The notes: generated from the sequence alone by a model not told the origin. 64,000 bases of DNA from JANQOH01 sp965201155 (GCA_965201155.1 OZ241752.1:2790001-2854000), one strand, 5' to 3'; counted from the stretch's first letter, positions 51,641 to 63,458 are shown. A program made the numbers and translations.

Positions 51641-52944
51641 CGGTCGGCAGGGCCGGTGTCGAGTCGAACCGACACCGACAGCGCATGTGCGTCCAGACCC
51701 TCGATTGCCGCCAGATGCGCTGCCGCCGGCCCGAGTTCCGTAAGACTGCCGGCGTCGAACCGCAACAGACTGGTGCGCTTCAGAAAGTCGTAAACGGACA
51801 GGCCGGAGGAGAAACGGGCGCTGCGCATGGTCGGCAGAACATGGTTGGGGCCGGCCAGATAGTCGCCCAGGGCTTCCGGCGTATGGCGCCCCAGAAAGAT
51901 GGCTCCGGCGTGGCGCACCGCACTGGCGATGGTCTCCGGCGCGGCCGCGGCGATTTGCAAATGTTCCGGCGCGGCCCTGTCAATCAGTGCCGGCGCCTCG
52001 GCGAGCGTCGGAACCACCACGATCAGCCCGTGCTGCTGCCAACTGTCGCGCGCGATATCGACGCGGGGCAGGGTGGTGAGCAGGGACTCCACTGCTGCCT
52101 CCACCCTGTCGGCGAAAGCAGCGTCGTCGGTGACCAGGATCGACTGCGCCGCCCGGTCATGCTCCGCCTGTGCCAGCAGGTCGGCGGCAATCCATTGCGG
52201 ATCGTTGGCGCCGTCGGCGACGATCAGCACTTCCGACGGGCCGGCGAGCATGTCTATCCCCACCGCGCCGAAAACCTGCCGCTTGGCTTCCGTCACCCAG
52301 GCATTGCCGGGGCCGGTGATCTTGTCCACCGGGGCGATGCTCTCCGTGCCATAGGCGAGGGCGGCCACTGCCTGCGCGCCGCCGATCCGCCATATTTCAT
52401 TGACGCCGGCAATGTCCGCAGCCGCCAGCACAGCGGGATTGACCTCGCCGCCGGGGGTCGGCGTCGCCATGACGATGCGCTCGACCCCGGCAACCCGCGC
52501 CGGTATGGCGTTCATCAATACGGAACTCGGATAGGCGGCCGTGCCGCCGGGCACATAGATGCCGACGGCGGCAAGCGGACGCCAGCGCTCGCCGAGGCCG
52601 ACGCCTGCCGCATCGCTGTGCCAGCGGTCGCCCGGCATCTGGCCGCGATGAAACTCGGCAATACGCTCGGCCGCCAAGGCCAGTGCGGCGGCCGTCTGTG
52701 CTGCCAGTTCCTGGCGTGCGCGTGCGGCCTCGTCCCGCGAAACCCTTAGGTCGGCGGCCGAGACGCGCATGTCGTCAAAGCGTGCAGTGAAGTCGAGCAG
52801 TGCGCTGTCGCCCTTTTCGCGCACCGCCGCGATGATCTCCGCCACCGTGGGCTCGACGCCGGGGTTCAGTACGTGCCGCGCGCCCAGTGCTGCCGCAAAC
52901 CGGGCCTGAAAATCCGGGGCGGTAGTGTCAAGCCGCGTTGCCAT
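51637..52944 (-). CDS. hisD: Histidinol dehydrogenase
   Basis: Zinc- and NAD-dependent enzyme that converts histidinol to histidine. The 435-residue product carries GIYVPGGTAAYPSSVLMNAIPA, INEIWRIGGAQAVAALAYG-like VNEIWRIGGAQAVAALAYG and KITGPGNAWVTEAKRQVFG. The active-site Glu-His pair lies in PEHLQI, and GAIFLGRHTPEALGDYLAGPNHVLPT is present in parts (GAIFLGRHTPEALGDY, AGPNHVLPT). It overlaps hisG by 17 bases. Confidence 0.96.
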   Translation of the reverse strand: MATRLDTTAPDFQARFAAALGARHVLNPGVEPTVAEIIAAVREKGDSALLDFTARFDDMRVSAADLRVSRDEAARARQELAAQTAAALALAAERIAEFHRGQMPGDRWHSDAAGVGLGERWRPLAAVGIYVPGGTAAYPSSVLMNAIPARVAGVERIVMATPTPGGEVNPAVLAAADIAGVNEIWRIGGAQAVAALAYGTESIAPVDKITGPGNAWVTEAKRQVFGAVGIDMLAGPSEVLIVADGANDPQWIAADLLAQAEHDRAAQSILVTDDAAFADRVEAAVESLLTTLPRVDIARDSWQQHGLIVVVPTLAEAPALIDRAAPEHLQIAAAAPETIASAVRHAGAIFLGRHTPEALGDYLAGPNHVLPTMRSARFSSGLSVYDFLKRTSLLRFDAGSLTELGPAAAHLAAIEGLDAHALSVSVRLDTGPADR

Positions 52945-53596
52945 TCACTGCCTCCTGAAACCGCTCGATCCAGGCGCCGAGTTCTTCCGGGCGCGTCTTC
53001 CACGCCGTCCGATTGACCACGAGGCATGATGTGATATCGGCGATCTTCTCGATTTCCACCAATCCGTTGGCGCGCAGCGTGCGTCCGGTTTCCACCAGAT
53101 CGACAATACGTCGGCACAGGCCCAGGCTTGGCGCCAGTTCCAGCGCGCCATTGAGCTTGATACACTCCGCCTGCACGCCGCGCATGGCGAAATGCCGGCG
53201 CGTGGTCTCGGGATATTTGGTTGCCACGCGCACATGGCTCCAGCGCGCCGGATCGTCGGCGCTGGCGAAATCCGCCGGTTCCGCCACCGCCATGCGGCAG
53301 CGCCCGATCCCGAGGTCCAGCGGCGCATACAGGTCGTGATAGTCGAACTCCGCCAGCACATCGCGTCCGGCGACGCCGAACTGTGCCGCTCCGAATGCTA
53401 CGAAAGTCGCAACGTCGAAACTGCGCACCCGGATCAATGTCAGCCCCGGCACGTTGGTGCGAAACGCCAATTGCCGTGCGTCGGGATCGTGGAACGCCGC
53501 CTCGGGCTCGATTCCGGCATGCGCCAGCAGGGGGGTCAATTGTCCGAGAATGCGCCCCTTGGGAACCGCTGCCACAAGCTTGCCTCCGGCAGTCAT
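52928..53596 (-). CDS. hisG: ATP phosphoribosyltransferase, short form
   Basis: First enzyme of histidine biosynthesis. The 222-residue length is that of short HisG, which lacks the C-terminal regulatory domain and normally needs HisZ. Motifs are AVPKGRILGQLTPLL, FGAAQFGVAGRDVLAEF, VATKYPETTRRHF, IKLNGALELAPSLGL and DLVETGRTLRANGL. No hisZ is present in the window. The start ATG (MTAGGKLVAAVPKG) follows the murA stop by 37 bases; a longer frame upstream is inside murA and was rejected. Confidence 0.94.
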   Translation of the reverse strand: MTAGGKLVAAVPKGRILGQLTPLLAHAGIEPEAAFHDPDARQLAFRTNVPGLTLIRVRSFDVATFVAFGAAQFGVAGRDVLAEFDYHDLYAPLDLGIGRCRMAVAEPADFASADDPARWSHVRVATKYPETTRRHFAMRGVQAECIKLNGALELAPSLGLCRRIVDLVETGRTLRANGLVEIEKIADITSCLVVNRTAWKTRPEELGAWIERFQEAVNGNAA

Positions 53597-53633
53597 GGCC
53601 GCATCCCGCCGCCGCGCCGGTGCCGCACGGCTC

Positions 53634-54893
53634 TCATTCGCTGATCCTCTCCATATCGGCGCCGCACGCGGTGAGCTTGGCTTCCACCCGCTCATAGCCG
53701 CGGTCGAGATGATAAACGCGGCTGATGACGGTTTCGCCGCGCGCCGCAAGGCCGGCAAGAACCAGCGAGACGCTGGCCCGTAAATCTGTTGCCATCACGG
53801 GCGCGCCGGCGAGGCGTGCCACACCGCGCACCATGGCCGATGCGCCGTGGACCGTGATGTCGGCGCCCATACGACCGAGTTCCGGCACATGCATGAAGCG
53901 ATTTTCGAATATACGCTCGGTAATCAGCGATGCTCCGTTCGCCACCGCAGCAAGCGCCATCAACTGGGCCTGCATGTCGGTGGGGAAACCGGGCCACGGC
54001 GCAGTGACGGCGTCGAGGCCGCGCACCGCACCATTGCCCGAAACACGCACCCCGTTCTCTATAGGCTCGATGTCAACGCCGGCTTCCGTCAGCTTTTCGG
54101 TCACTGCCGCGGCAAGTTCGGCGCGTGTATTGACCAGGTCCAGAGAGCCGCCGGTAATCGCCGCCGCCACCGCGTAGGTGCCCGTTTCGATCCGGTCCGG
54201 CAGGACGGAATGGCGGGCGCCGTCCAGCGCCGCCACGCCGTCAATGGTGATCGTGTCGCTGCCGGCGCCGGCAATGCGCGCGCCCATCGCTGTGAGGCAG
54301 TCGGCAAGATCGGTCACTTCGGGTTCCCGCGCGGCGTTGGAAAGCACGGTGCGCCCGCGTGCCAGCACCGCCGCCATCATCAGGTTTTCGGTCGCACCCA
54401 CCGATACCGAAGGCAGCGCGATTTCTGCGCCGCGCAGCCCCGCCGGTGCGCGCGCGTCAATATAGCCGTCGGCCAGCGAAATTTCGGCGCCCATCTGCTC
54501 CAGCCCCGACAGGTGCAAATTCACCGGGCGCGGGCCGATCGCGCAACCGCCGGGAAGCGATACCCGGGCCCGGCCGTCGCGCGCCAGCAGAGGACCCAGC
54601 ACGAGGATCGACGCGCGCATCTTGCGCACCAGTTCATACGGCGCTGTGTGTTTGCGAATTGACGCAGCGCATAGCGTAAGGCCATCGCCGCTGAGGGAAC
54701 CGGCAGCGACGCCGAGCTCGCCCAGAAGTTCGACCATCGCAGCAATGTCGCCGACCGCCGGCAGGTTGGAGAGCGCCAGCGGGCGCTCGCTGAGCAGCGC
54801 GGCGGCAAGCAGAGGCAGCGCCGCATTCTTGGCCCCGGCAATGCGCACCGTGCCGTGCAGCGGACTCCCGCCGCGAATGCGCAGCTTGTCCAA
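53634..54893 (-). CDS. murA: UDP-N-acetylglucosamine 1-carboxyvinyltransferase
   Basis: First committed step of peptidoglycan precursor synthesis; transfers enolpyruvate from PEP. The 419-residue product begins (M)DKLRIRGGSPLHGTVRIAGAKNA using a TTG start, which matches the family N-terminus exactly. The PEP-reactive Cys lies in LPGGCAIGPRPVNLHL. Other motifs are SVGATENLMMAAV and GFPTDMQAQLMALA. The reading frame is open for 144 more codons upstream without homology. The TTG sits five bases after the stop of a small gene, so coupling is likely. Confidence 0.95.
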   Translation of the reverse strand: MDKLRIRGGSPLHGTVRIAGAKNAALPLLAAALLSERPLALSNLPAVGDIAAMVELLGELGVAAGSLSGDGLTLCAASIRKHTAPYELVRKMRASILVLGPLLARDGRARVSLPGGCAIGPRPVNLHLSGLEQMGAEISLADGYIDARAPAGLRGAEIALPSVSVGATENLMMAAVLARGRTVLSNAAREPEVTDLADCLTAMGARIAGAGSDTITIDGVAALDGARHSVLPDRIETGTYAVAAAITGGSLDLVNTRAELAAAVTEKLTEAGVDIEPIENGVRVSGNGAVRGLDAVTAPWPGFPTDMQAQLMALAAVANGASLITERIFENRFMHVPELGRMGADITVHGASAMVRGVARLAGAPVMATDLRASVSLVLAGLAARGETVISRVYHLDRGYERVEAKLTACGADMERISE

Positions 54894-54898
54894 TCCGC

Positions 54899-55099
54899 TC
54901 AGCCGCGCGGCGACGGAGAGGCTGAGCCGCCCTCGCGTCCGGTCTTGTCCGCCATGGGATCGGCTTGGCGCGCAGAATTTCCGGCTGTATTGCGGGCGCG
55001 CGCCTGCTGTTTGCGGCGCCGAAGATTTTCCCGCAATGCCTCCGACAGGGCGCCGAAGCGCGCCTTCCTTTCGGTTTTCTTGCCTTCCCTGCGCCCCAT
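54899..55099 (-). CDS. Small basic protein preceding murA
   Basis: A 66-residue, strongly basic protein: MGRREGKKTERKARFG then ALSEALRENLRRRKQQARAR, with a polar tail. Small genes with an ALRxNLxRRK core are common directly before murA in alphaproteobacteria; their function is not known. AGGGG precedes the ATG. The stop is five bases from the murA TTG start. Confidence 0.65.
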   Translation of the reverse strand: MGRREGKKTERKARFGALSEALRENLRRRKQQARARNTAGNSARQADPMADKTGREGGSASPSPRG

Positions 55100-55154
55100 A
55101 GCTGCCCCTTCGCCCGAGTTGGTGCGCCGCCCCGTGTGTGATATAAACAGCTTC

Positions 55155-55454
55155 ATGGATTTCGCAACTTTCAAGCGTTCGCTCGACGGTGCTGCGCCGC
55201 CGCCGGAGCTGGATGGCGCATTGCGCGCCCTGTGGCATGAAGCCAGGGGCGAGTGGGACACGGCGCACAAATGTGCGCAAGACCAGGCAGATGCAGACGG
55301 CGCTTGGGTACACGCCTACCTCCACCGCGTGGAAGGCGATGCATCAAACGCCGGAGGCTGGTATCGCCGCGCCGGACGCCCCCCTAGCACCGCGCCGCTT
55401 GCCGACGAATGGCGCGACATCGCACAGGCCTTGCTAGCGCGCAGCGGGAGCTAG
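55155..55454 (+). CDS. Small conserved protein of unknown function
   Basis: A 99-residue acidic, helix-rich protein (MDFATFKRSLDGAAPPPEL, ALRALWHEARGEWDTAHKC, DADGAWVHAYLHRVEGDASN, WYRRAG). The LWHEARGEWDTAHK and HAYLHRVEGD segments look conserved and helical-repeat-like. No function recognised. It is divergent from the small basic gene before murA, with 55 bases between starts. Confidence 0.68.
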   Translation: MDFATFKRSLDGAAPPPELDGALRALWHEARGEWDTAHKCAQDQADADGAWVHAYLHRVEGDASNAGGWYRRAGRPPSTAPLADEWRDIAQALLARSGS

Positions 55455-55464
55455 GCAGCGCGTA

Positions 55465-55863
55465 TTGGCGTTCAAGGTACTTTCTTTCGGCCGGAATACG
55501 CTCACCGACGCAGCCGCCGTGCGCGCCAGCGCGGCATTGCTGGATGTGTCCGAATATCAAATCTTCAGGATGGGGTGGCGAGCCTGGTTTGGTACGCCGC
55601 CCGGCGCCGGGAATACTGTCCTGGACCGCTGTTTCTCGCGCTACATGCAGGGTGGCGCCGTGCCGCTCTGGGTCCGCCGCTTCGCGCGGTCGGTTCTCTC
55701 CGGCGAGCCTGTTCCGGGCTGTTTCCGCCCGCACCGGCGACCGGCGAATCTGGTGCGCGGCCTGTGCGCCGGAGCGGTAACGGCGGTGACCGTTAGCGTC
55801 GTGTTCTTCGCCGCGCACCACGCCGCACAACCGCTGGGTTGCCTGCTGCCTCCCTGCTACTGA
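55465..55863 (+). CDS. Hypothetical protein with C-terminal membrane helix
   Basis: Starting at a TTG, a 132-residue product: AALLDVSEYQIFRMGWRAWFG, then FSRYMQGGAVPLWVRRFARSVL, and a C-terminal hydrophobic segment (AGAVTAVTVSVVFFAAHHAA) probably spanning the membrane. The middle resembles a conserved uncharacterised domain. The ribosome site is poor and the start is uncertain. It begins 10 bases after the preceding small gene. Confidence 0.5.
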   Translation: MAFKVLSFGRNTLTDAAAVRASAALLDVSEYQIFRMGWRAWFGTPPGAGNTVLDRCFSRYMQGGAVPLWVRRFARSVLSGEPVPGCFRPHRRPANLVRGLCAGAVTAVTVSVVFFAAHHAAQPLGCLLPPCY

Positions 55864-55878
55864 CGCGCTGCGCCGATC

Positions 55879-56742
55879 TCACCAAACCAGCGCGGGGATC
55901 GTCATGTCGGGGATCACGCCGCGCGCGCGGCACAGGCGCTCCAGCGCCGCGGGGGATGCTGTCTGGCCCCACTCAAGACCCAGGGGGGCCGCCAACACGC
56001 CCCCTTGCACCAGCACCGTCGGGAGCCCCCGCGCGTGCGCCCCGGCAATATCCGTCTTCAGATTGTCGCCGATGGCGAATACGCGCTCCCGCGATGCGCC
56101 GTTGAGCAGTGCGAGGCAGTGTTCGTAAACGGCAGGGTAGGGCTTGCCGAAATAATACACCATGCCGCCCAGCGCCGCATAGGCTTCCGCCAGTGCGCCG
56201 GCGCATAGTGCACGGCGCCCGCCCTGACGCACCACCTCCAGGTCAGGATTGGCGCAGATCATCGGCAGGCCGCGTGCACGGGCCGCTTCAAGCTCGCCGC
56301 TATGCCGGTCCGGAGTGTCGTCATCGTCGAACAACCCGGTATTGAGAACGAAATCCGCCTCGCCCAGCGATGTCTCGGCGACCTCCAGCCCCTCCAGCAA
56401 ACCGGCATCGCGCGGCGGCCCCATGTGAAAATAGCGGCGTCCCAACCCCGCAATGCGCCCGTTTTCAACGGCGGCGCGGCTGGCCTCCCCCGACGACACG
56501 ATCCGCGTGTACAGTTCCGGTGCAATGCCGATCCCGCCAAGACGCTCAGCCACCCGCGCCTCCCGCCGCGGCGCATTGGACAGCAGAATAACCGTCTTGC
56601 CGGCCCCCCGAAGCTCCGCAAGACATTGCGCCGCCCCCGGATAGGCATCCACCCCGTCCATCACCACGCCCCAAATATCTAGCAACAGCGCGTCGAACCG
56701 GTCGGCAAGCGCCGACATGCGGGAAAAATGAGCAATTGTCAT
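55879..56742 (-). CDS. HAD-superfamily hydrolase, class IIA (TIGR01459-like)
   Basis: A 287-residue HAD phosphatase. The nucleophile motif is LLLDIWGVVMDG, a WGV-type variant of DxDGxL. Motif II is ILLSNAPRRE, the cap CANPDLEVVRQGGR, and the metal motif FAIGDNLKTDIAGAHARGL. The proposed substrates of this class are small phosphates (nucleotide or sugar). It lies upstream of, and converges with, the small hypothetical gene pair. Confidence 0.87.
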   Translation of the reverse strand: MTIAHFSRMSALADRFDALLLDIWGVVMDGVDAYPGAAQCLAELRGAGKTVILLSNAPRREARVAERLGGIGIAPELYTRIVSSGEASRAAVENGRIAGLGRRYFHMGPPRDAGLLEGLEVAETSLGEADFVLNTGLFDDDDTPDRHSGELEAARARGLPMICANPDLEVVRQGGRRALCAGALAEAYAALGGMVYYFGKPYPAVYEHCLALLNGASRERVFAIGDNLKTDIAGAHARGLPTVLVQGGVLAAPLGLEWGQTASPAALERLCRARGVIPDMTIPALVW

Positions 56743-56836
56743 GAGAAATCGACACCGAAACTACAGGGTGCTCACAGATATCGGCTTCTCTCCCCTCGCG
56801 TTCAAGCATCTGCCGCAGGACAAACGCGAAGTACGG

Positions 56837-57898
56837 CTAGTCTTCTCCGGCGTCGACACCGACTGCTTCGGCCACGCTGGTAAAACCGTCTCTGGCCAGC
56901 ATCTCGCCGAGATTGCGTGTAATTTCAGAAAGAAGGCTCAAGCCTTCGTAGGTGAGCGCGGTGCAAAGCTGTACCAGCGTCGCACCGGCGCGAATCTTGG
57001 CGTAGGCTCCTTCCGCATCTTCGATGCCGCCGACGCCGATCAGCGGAATCTGCCCATTTGTCAGGCGATATACCGTGCGCAACAGTTCGGTTGAGCATTG
57101 GAACAATGGGCGTCCGCTCAAGCCGCCGGCTTCATTGCAGAATCTGCCGCGCAAGCCGGGCGGGCGGGCGGTGGTCGTGTTGCTCACGATCAAGCCGTCC
57201 AGCGACATGTCCAGCGCCAGTCGGGCGATGTCGCGCACTGCCGGCGCGTCAAGGTCGGGAGCGATCTTCACCAGCAGAGGGACGTCCAGCCCGGCATCAG
57301 TGCGGTGCTCCTGCAACCCGGTGATCAGGCGTTCGAGGCTGTCATGCGCCTGAAATCCGCGCAACCCCGGAGTATTGGGCGACGAAACATTCACGGCAAC
57401 ATAGTCGGCCAGCGGCGCCAGTGTTGTGAATGCCGCGGCGTATTCGCCCTCAGGGTCCGTGCTGCCGCTGCCGAACCCGATATTGACTCCGACGATCCCG
57501 GCGCAGCGGTCGCGCCGGACAAGACGTGCCGCCGCCGCGTCCATTCCCCCGTTATTGAAGCCGAGCCGGTTGATGATCGCGCGGTCTGCCTCCAGCCGAA
57601 ACAGCCGTGGGCGCGAGTTTCCCCGCCGCGGCTCCGGCGTCACCGTGCCTACCTCCACAAATCCCGCGCCGGCTCGCAATAGCGGCCGGAATAGTGTTGC
57701 GTCCTTGTCCAGTCCGGCAGCAACTCCGACGGCGCTGGCAAAGTCCCGCCTCCACAGACGCACGCGCATGTTTTGCGGAGCAGGCGGCGCAGCCCAGGCT
57801 CTTCCGCCCACCCTCAAGACCGCGATAGCAAGATTGCGCGCCGTTTCCGCCGGCACCAGACCAAGCGCCGCAATACCCCATTTTTCTATAACCGGCAT
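56837..57898 (-). CDS. pyrD: Dihydroorotate dehydrogenase (quinone), class 2
   Basis: Membrane-associated flavoprotein of pyrimidine biosynthesis, giving electrons to quinone. The 353-residue product has the N-terminal membrane-binding helices (KWGIAALGLVPAETARNLAI). The FMN barrel reads AVGVAAGLDKDATLF, VGTVTPEPRRGNSRPRLFRL, INRLGFNNGGMD, NVSSPNTPGLRGFQ (catalytic Ser) and LIGVGGIEDAEGAYAKI. The start is MPVIEKWGI; an upstream extension of 47 codons has no homology. Confidence 0.95.
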   Translation of the reverse strand: MPVIEKWGIAALGLVPAETARNLAIAVLRVGGRAWAAPPAPQNMRVRLWRRDFASAVGVAAGLDKDATLFRPLLRAGAGFVEVGTVTPEPRRGNSRPRLFRLEADRAIINRLGFNNGGMDAAAARLVRRDRCAGIVGVNIGFGSGSTDPEGEYAAAFTTLAPLADYVAVNVSSPNTPGLRGFQAHDSLERLITGLQEHRTDAGLDVPLLVKIAPDLDAPAVRDIARLALDMSLDGLIVSNTTTARPPGLRGRFCNEAGGLSGRPLFQCSTELLRTVYRLTNGQIPLIGVGGIEDAEGAYAKIRAGATLVQLCTALTYEGLSLLSEITRNLGEMLARDGFTSVAEAVGVDAGED

Positions 57899-58177
57899 GG
57901 TCAGCCGACCAGACGAAACGGGCCGCAAGTCCGTACAGCACTCGAAAGTATATTCGGAAGATGCCACTTGGCACTCGATGGTTGTCGACTCGCGGCACGC
58001 ACCGACTTGTTTGGAGGAAGGGGGGCCACGATCCTCCATCCGCTATCCGCCAAAATATTGTGTGACATCGACCACCCGCGCAGCAATGATCCCCGACGCC
58101 TACCTTACCCCATTTACGTGCCCGGACCCTGGACCTCCCGACAGGCAGTCCCGGCCGGTCCGCAGTAGCGCTCCTGG
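57899..58177. other. Non-coding gap between pyrD and the OLD-like gene
   Basis: A 279-base gap with the pyrD start on one side and the end of the OLD-like gene on the other, both on the minus strand. It should contain the pyrD promoter. No RNA gene, repeat or convincing coding sequence was seen. Confidence 0.4.
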
Positions 58178-59854
58178 TTACGAACCCGGCACGAGCGCCG
58201 CGATCTGGTCGAGCACTTTGATGACTTCGGGGTGTATTTCATCGGGTTCCATGACATCTGCGATGCGGTAATAGTCGGTTTTCGCCAGCGGGAGCGGAGA
58301 CTGTTCGAACAACTTTGGCAATATGGTCGTGGACGCTGGAATCCGGACCACAGCCTCCATATCGCGCAAAGGGTCTGTGAGAACGGATGCCGGCAAGTCG
58401 GCCTCGAATGCATCTTGGACAGTGCGGACGGTGAAAAGATCATCTGGCCGGATAAAGCGTTCGATGGCTGCGGGCACGAGTAGATAATTCTCGATTTCAT
58501 ATCGTCGCCAGATATGGGAGACGAGATTGTCGGCCCTGTATTCGTGCGGGTCGTCCTGCCGGTTGTCGCCGTCAAGCAAGAGAAGGCCGCGCACATCCTT
58601 GTGCACGGCGCGCAATGCGAACAGGTGGCCTCTGGCGTCGCGGGGACGGCGCCCCCGGAGTGTATGGACAAATGGTGTTTCGAAGAATTTCCTTGCACGA
58701 TGGTCCAGTCGTGTCGCCCACGCTTCGAGAATGCGCCAATCGGACATATCCTCGCAATACAGGACGGCTCTCCCCTGTTCGGCCAGCAACAGATCAAGCG
58801 GCGAGACCTGCTTGATCGCCATGCCAAGTGCGTCGCGGTCCGTTAGCCCCGCGAGCAGGTGCGGTGAACCGGTGAAAGACAGGATTTGGCTTGGTTCTGC
58901 CTCTTCGAGGATGGTTTCGGCGTGAGTGGCGACAATCAACTGCCGCCCCTTATCGTGTGCGAGGGCCCGCAGACGGTCGAACACCCGTGTCTGGAGCCAG
59001 ACATGAAGGTGGGCGTCCGGTTCATCCACCAACAGCACATCGCTTTCGCGTCCGTATATGAAGGCAAACAGAAGTAATGTCTGGTGGAAGCCGCTACCCG
59101 CTGAGGCGAGATCATAGGACGCGCCGCGTTCCTCATATTCGCAGAGAATGAACGGTTGGGCGGCGTCATATTCGGGCTTCTTCAGCCGAATTGCGAACAG
59201 TTCCTCGATGTCGCGGGCAAGCGCCGGCCAGGCCTCCGGATCCTCCGAAATATCAAGGAGTAGGTTCCGCAGGATATCGCCGGGATTGCCCTCGCCGATA
59301 CGCAGATTCCGATAGCCGGGATCGAACCGCGGCTCTTCGGCGCCAATCCCGGAAAAGGCGGGGCAGTGGGTGATGTCTGGCAACACCGAGGGATCGGCCA
59401 GATCACTGTATTCCAGCGGATTCGCATAAATCTGTTCGCGGCCCTGATAGCGCAGTTCCATGGTGAGGGCCCAATGCGCGCCTGTGGCCGCCTTTCCCTC
59501 CACCCGAATGCGGATCGCGCGGCGGCGACCCGCCTGCTTACCTTCACCGTCCTTGTTGCGCCAGTTGGTTGCGCGTTCGCTCCACAGCAGGTTGAAATGC
59601 CTCACCGGCAGCGGGGTAAAATCCTTGCGGGTGATTGGCTGACCGGGCCGGCGGACGGCTTCCGCAGCGCCTCGGACGATCGGCGCGCCGCGGCCGGCAC
59701 GCCAGCGACCCAGCGCAAAAGCCCATGCAGAGAGCGCCTGTATGAGCGTGGTCTTGCCGGAGTTGTTCGGCCCGGCCAGCACTGTTACCGGTTCGAGCGC
59801 AAACTCCTGATGCTCGAAACGCTTGAAATTCTCGATAACAATGCGCGTGATCAC
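58178..59854 (-). CDS. OLD-like AAA ATPase with TOPRIM-type domain
   Basis: A 558-residue SMC/OLD-type protein. Walker A is AGPNNSGKTT (residues about 27-36). The ABC-like signature region is SAGSGFHQTLLL (251-262). Walker B is VLLVDEPDAHLH (Glu278) and the H-loop is VATHAETIL (His311). A TOPRIM-like module follows with an acidic motif VLYCEDMSDWRIL (Glu368) and LLLLDGDNR (Asp428, Asp430). OLD-family nucleases act in phage defence or DNA processing. No UvrD-like helicase (Gabija) or HNH partner (Septu) is adjacent, so this is a single-gene form. It starts at GTG and is inserted between pyrD and alaS. Confidence 0.83.
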   Translation of the reverse strand: MITRIVIENFKRFEHQEFALEPVTVLAGPNNSGKTTLIQALSAWAFALGRWRAGRGAPIVRGAAEAVRRPGQPITRKDFTPLPVRHFNLLWSERATNWRNKDGEGKQAGRRRAIRIRVEGKAATGAHWALTMELRYQGREQIYANPLEYSDLADPSVLPDITHCPAFSGIGAEEPRFDPGYRNLRIGEGNPGDILRNLLLDISEDPEAWPALARDIEELFAIRLKKPEYDAAQPFILCEYEERGASYDLASAGSGFHQTLLLFAFIYGRESDVLLVDEPDAHLHVWLQTRVFDRLRALAHDKGRQLIVATHAETILEEAEPSQILSFTGSPHLLAGLTDRDALGMAIKQVSPLDLLLAEQGRAVLYCEDMSDWRILEAWATRLDHRARKFFETPFVHTLRGRRPRDARGHLFALRAVHKDVRGLLLLDGDNRQDDPHEYRADNLVSHIWRRYEIENYLLVPAAIERFIRPDDLFTVRTVQDAFEADLPASVLTDPLRDMEAVVRIPASTTILPKLFEQSPLPLAKTDYYRIADVMEPDEIHPEVIKVLDQIAALVPGS

Positions 59855-59902
59855 CGTTCTGCCGCCCGGTCGGCGAGTGCAGCGCGCCGAGGCGCTTGCG
59901 GC

Positions 59903-62554
<2,652 letters not shown>

Positions 62555-62561
62555 GACGGGT

Positions 62562-63458
62562 CTATGAAGCCGCGCTCACAGGCGCCGCTTGCTCGGCCTG
62601 CGTCAAGGCCGTGAAATCGTCAATCATCCAGCGGCATATCTGCCCCGGCTGAAAATGCATGTCGCCGATCTGGCCGACCGGCGTGACTTCCGCCGCCGTG
62701 CCGGTGAGGAACACTTCATCGGCGCGTTCCAGTTCCGCCGGCATGATGACGCGTTCGATCACTTCAATTCCGCGCTTTTTCGCCAGTTCGATCACGCATT
62801 GGCGGGTGATGCCGTCCAGAAAGCAGTCGGGAGTGGGGGTATGCAGCTTGCCGTCGATAACGAGGAAGATATTGGCGCCGGTGGCTTCCGCAAGCCGCCC
62901 GCGCCAGTCCAGCATCAGCGCGTCGTCAAAGCCCTGCGCCTCCGCGTCGTGTTTGGAGAGCGTGCAGATCATGTACAGCCCGGCGGCTTTTGCCTTGGCC
63001 GGAATCGTCGCCGGGTCAGGGCGTTTCCATTTCGACCATGCGAGCTTGATCCCCTTTAGGCGCGCGTCCGGGTCGAAATAGGAGGGCCACTGCCATGATG
63101 CGATGGCCACATGGATGGTGTTGCTTTGCGCCGACACGCCCATCATTTCACTGCCGCGCCACGCCACCGGCCGCACATAACCATCGGCAATGTCATTGCG
63201 CCGGCACACATCGTAGCACGCTTCGTCGATCTGCTCGATCGTGAAGGGAATTTCAAAGCCCAGTTGCCGCGCTGATTCGAACAGGCGCTCCGTATGCGCC
63301 CGGAGGCGGAAGATGACCCCGCCATAGACGCGCTCGCCTTCGAAAACGCTGGAAGCATAATGCAGCCCGTGGCTCAGCACGTGCAGTTTCGCCTCGCGCC
63401 ACGGCGTTATCGCCCCGTCGAGCCATATGCAGCCGTCGCGATCTCCGAAGTCGAGCAT
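62562..63458 (-). CDS. ilvE: Branched-chain amino acid aminotransferase
   Basis: Fold-type IV PLP enzyme transaminating Val, Leu and Ile with glutamate. The 298-residue product has GLHYASSVFEGERVYGG and RLKGIKLAWSKWKRPDP. The PLP lysine is in ICTLSKHDAEAQGFDDALMLDWRGRLAEATGANIF (as LSKHDAEAQGFDDALML, EATGANIF) and ELERADEVFLTGTAAEVTPV supplies the phosphate cup. GGGGAGAAAG precedes the ATG. The gene precedes alaS by eight bases and is divergent from a MarR-type regulator, a common alphaproteobacterial order. Confidence 0.92.
   Translation of the reverse strand: MLDFGDRDGCIWLDGAITPWREAKLHVLSHGLHYASSVFEGERVYGGVIFRLRAHTERLFESARQLGFEIPFTIEQIDEACYDVCRRNDIADGYVRPVAWRGSEMMGVSAQSNTIHVAIASWQWPSYFDPDARLKGIKLAWSKWKRPDPATIPAKAKAAGLYMICTLSKHDAEAQGFDDALMLDWRGRLAEATGANIFLVIDGKLHTPTPDCFLDGITRQCVIELAKKRGIEVIERVIMPAELERADEVFLTGTAAEVTPVGQIGDMHFQPGQICRWMIDDFTALTQAEQAAPVSAAS

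Noticed and set aside
55384..55830. A 148-codon minus-strand frame over the two small genes
   Set aside because: It overlaps two plus-strand frames with better protein character and has no recognisable motif.
58178..59854. Gabija or Septu system
   Set aside because: The OLD-like ATPase is present, but neither a UvrD-type helicase nor an HNH partner is adjacent, so neither system can be called.
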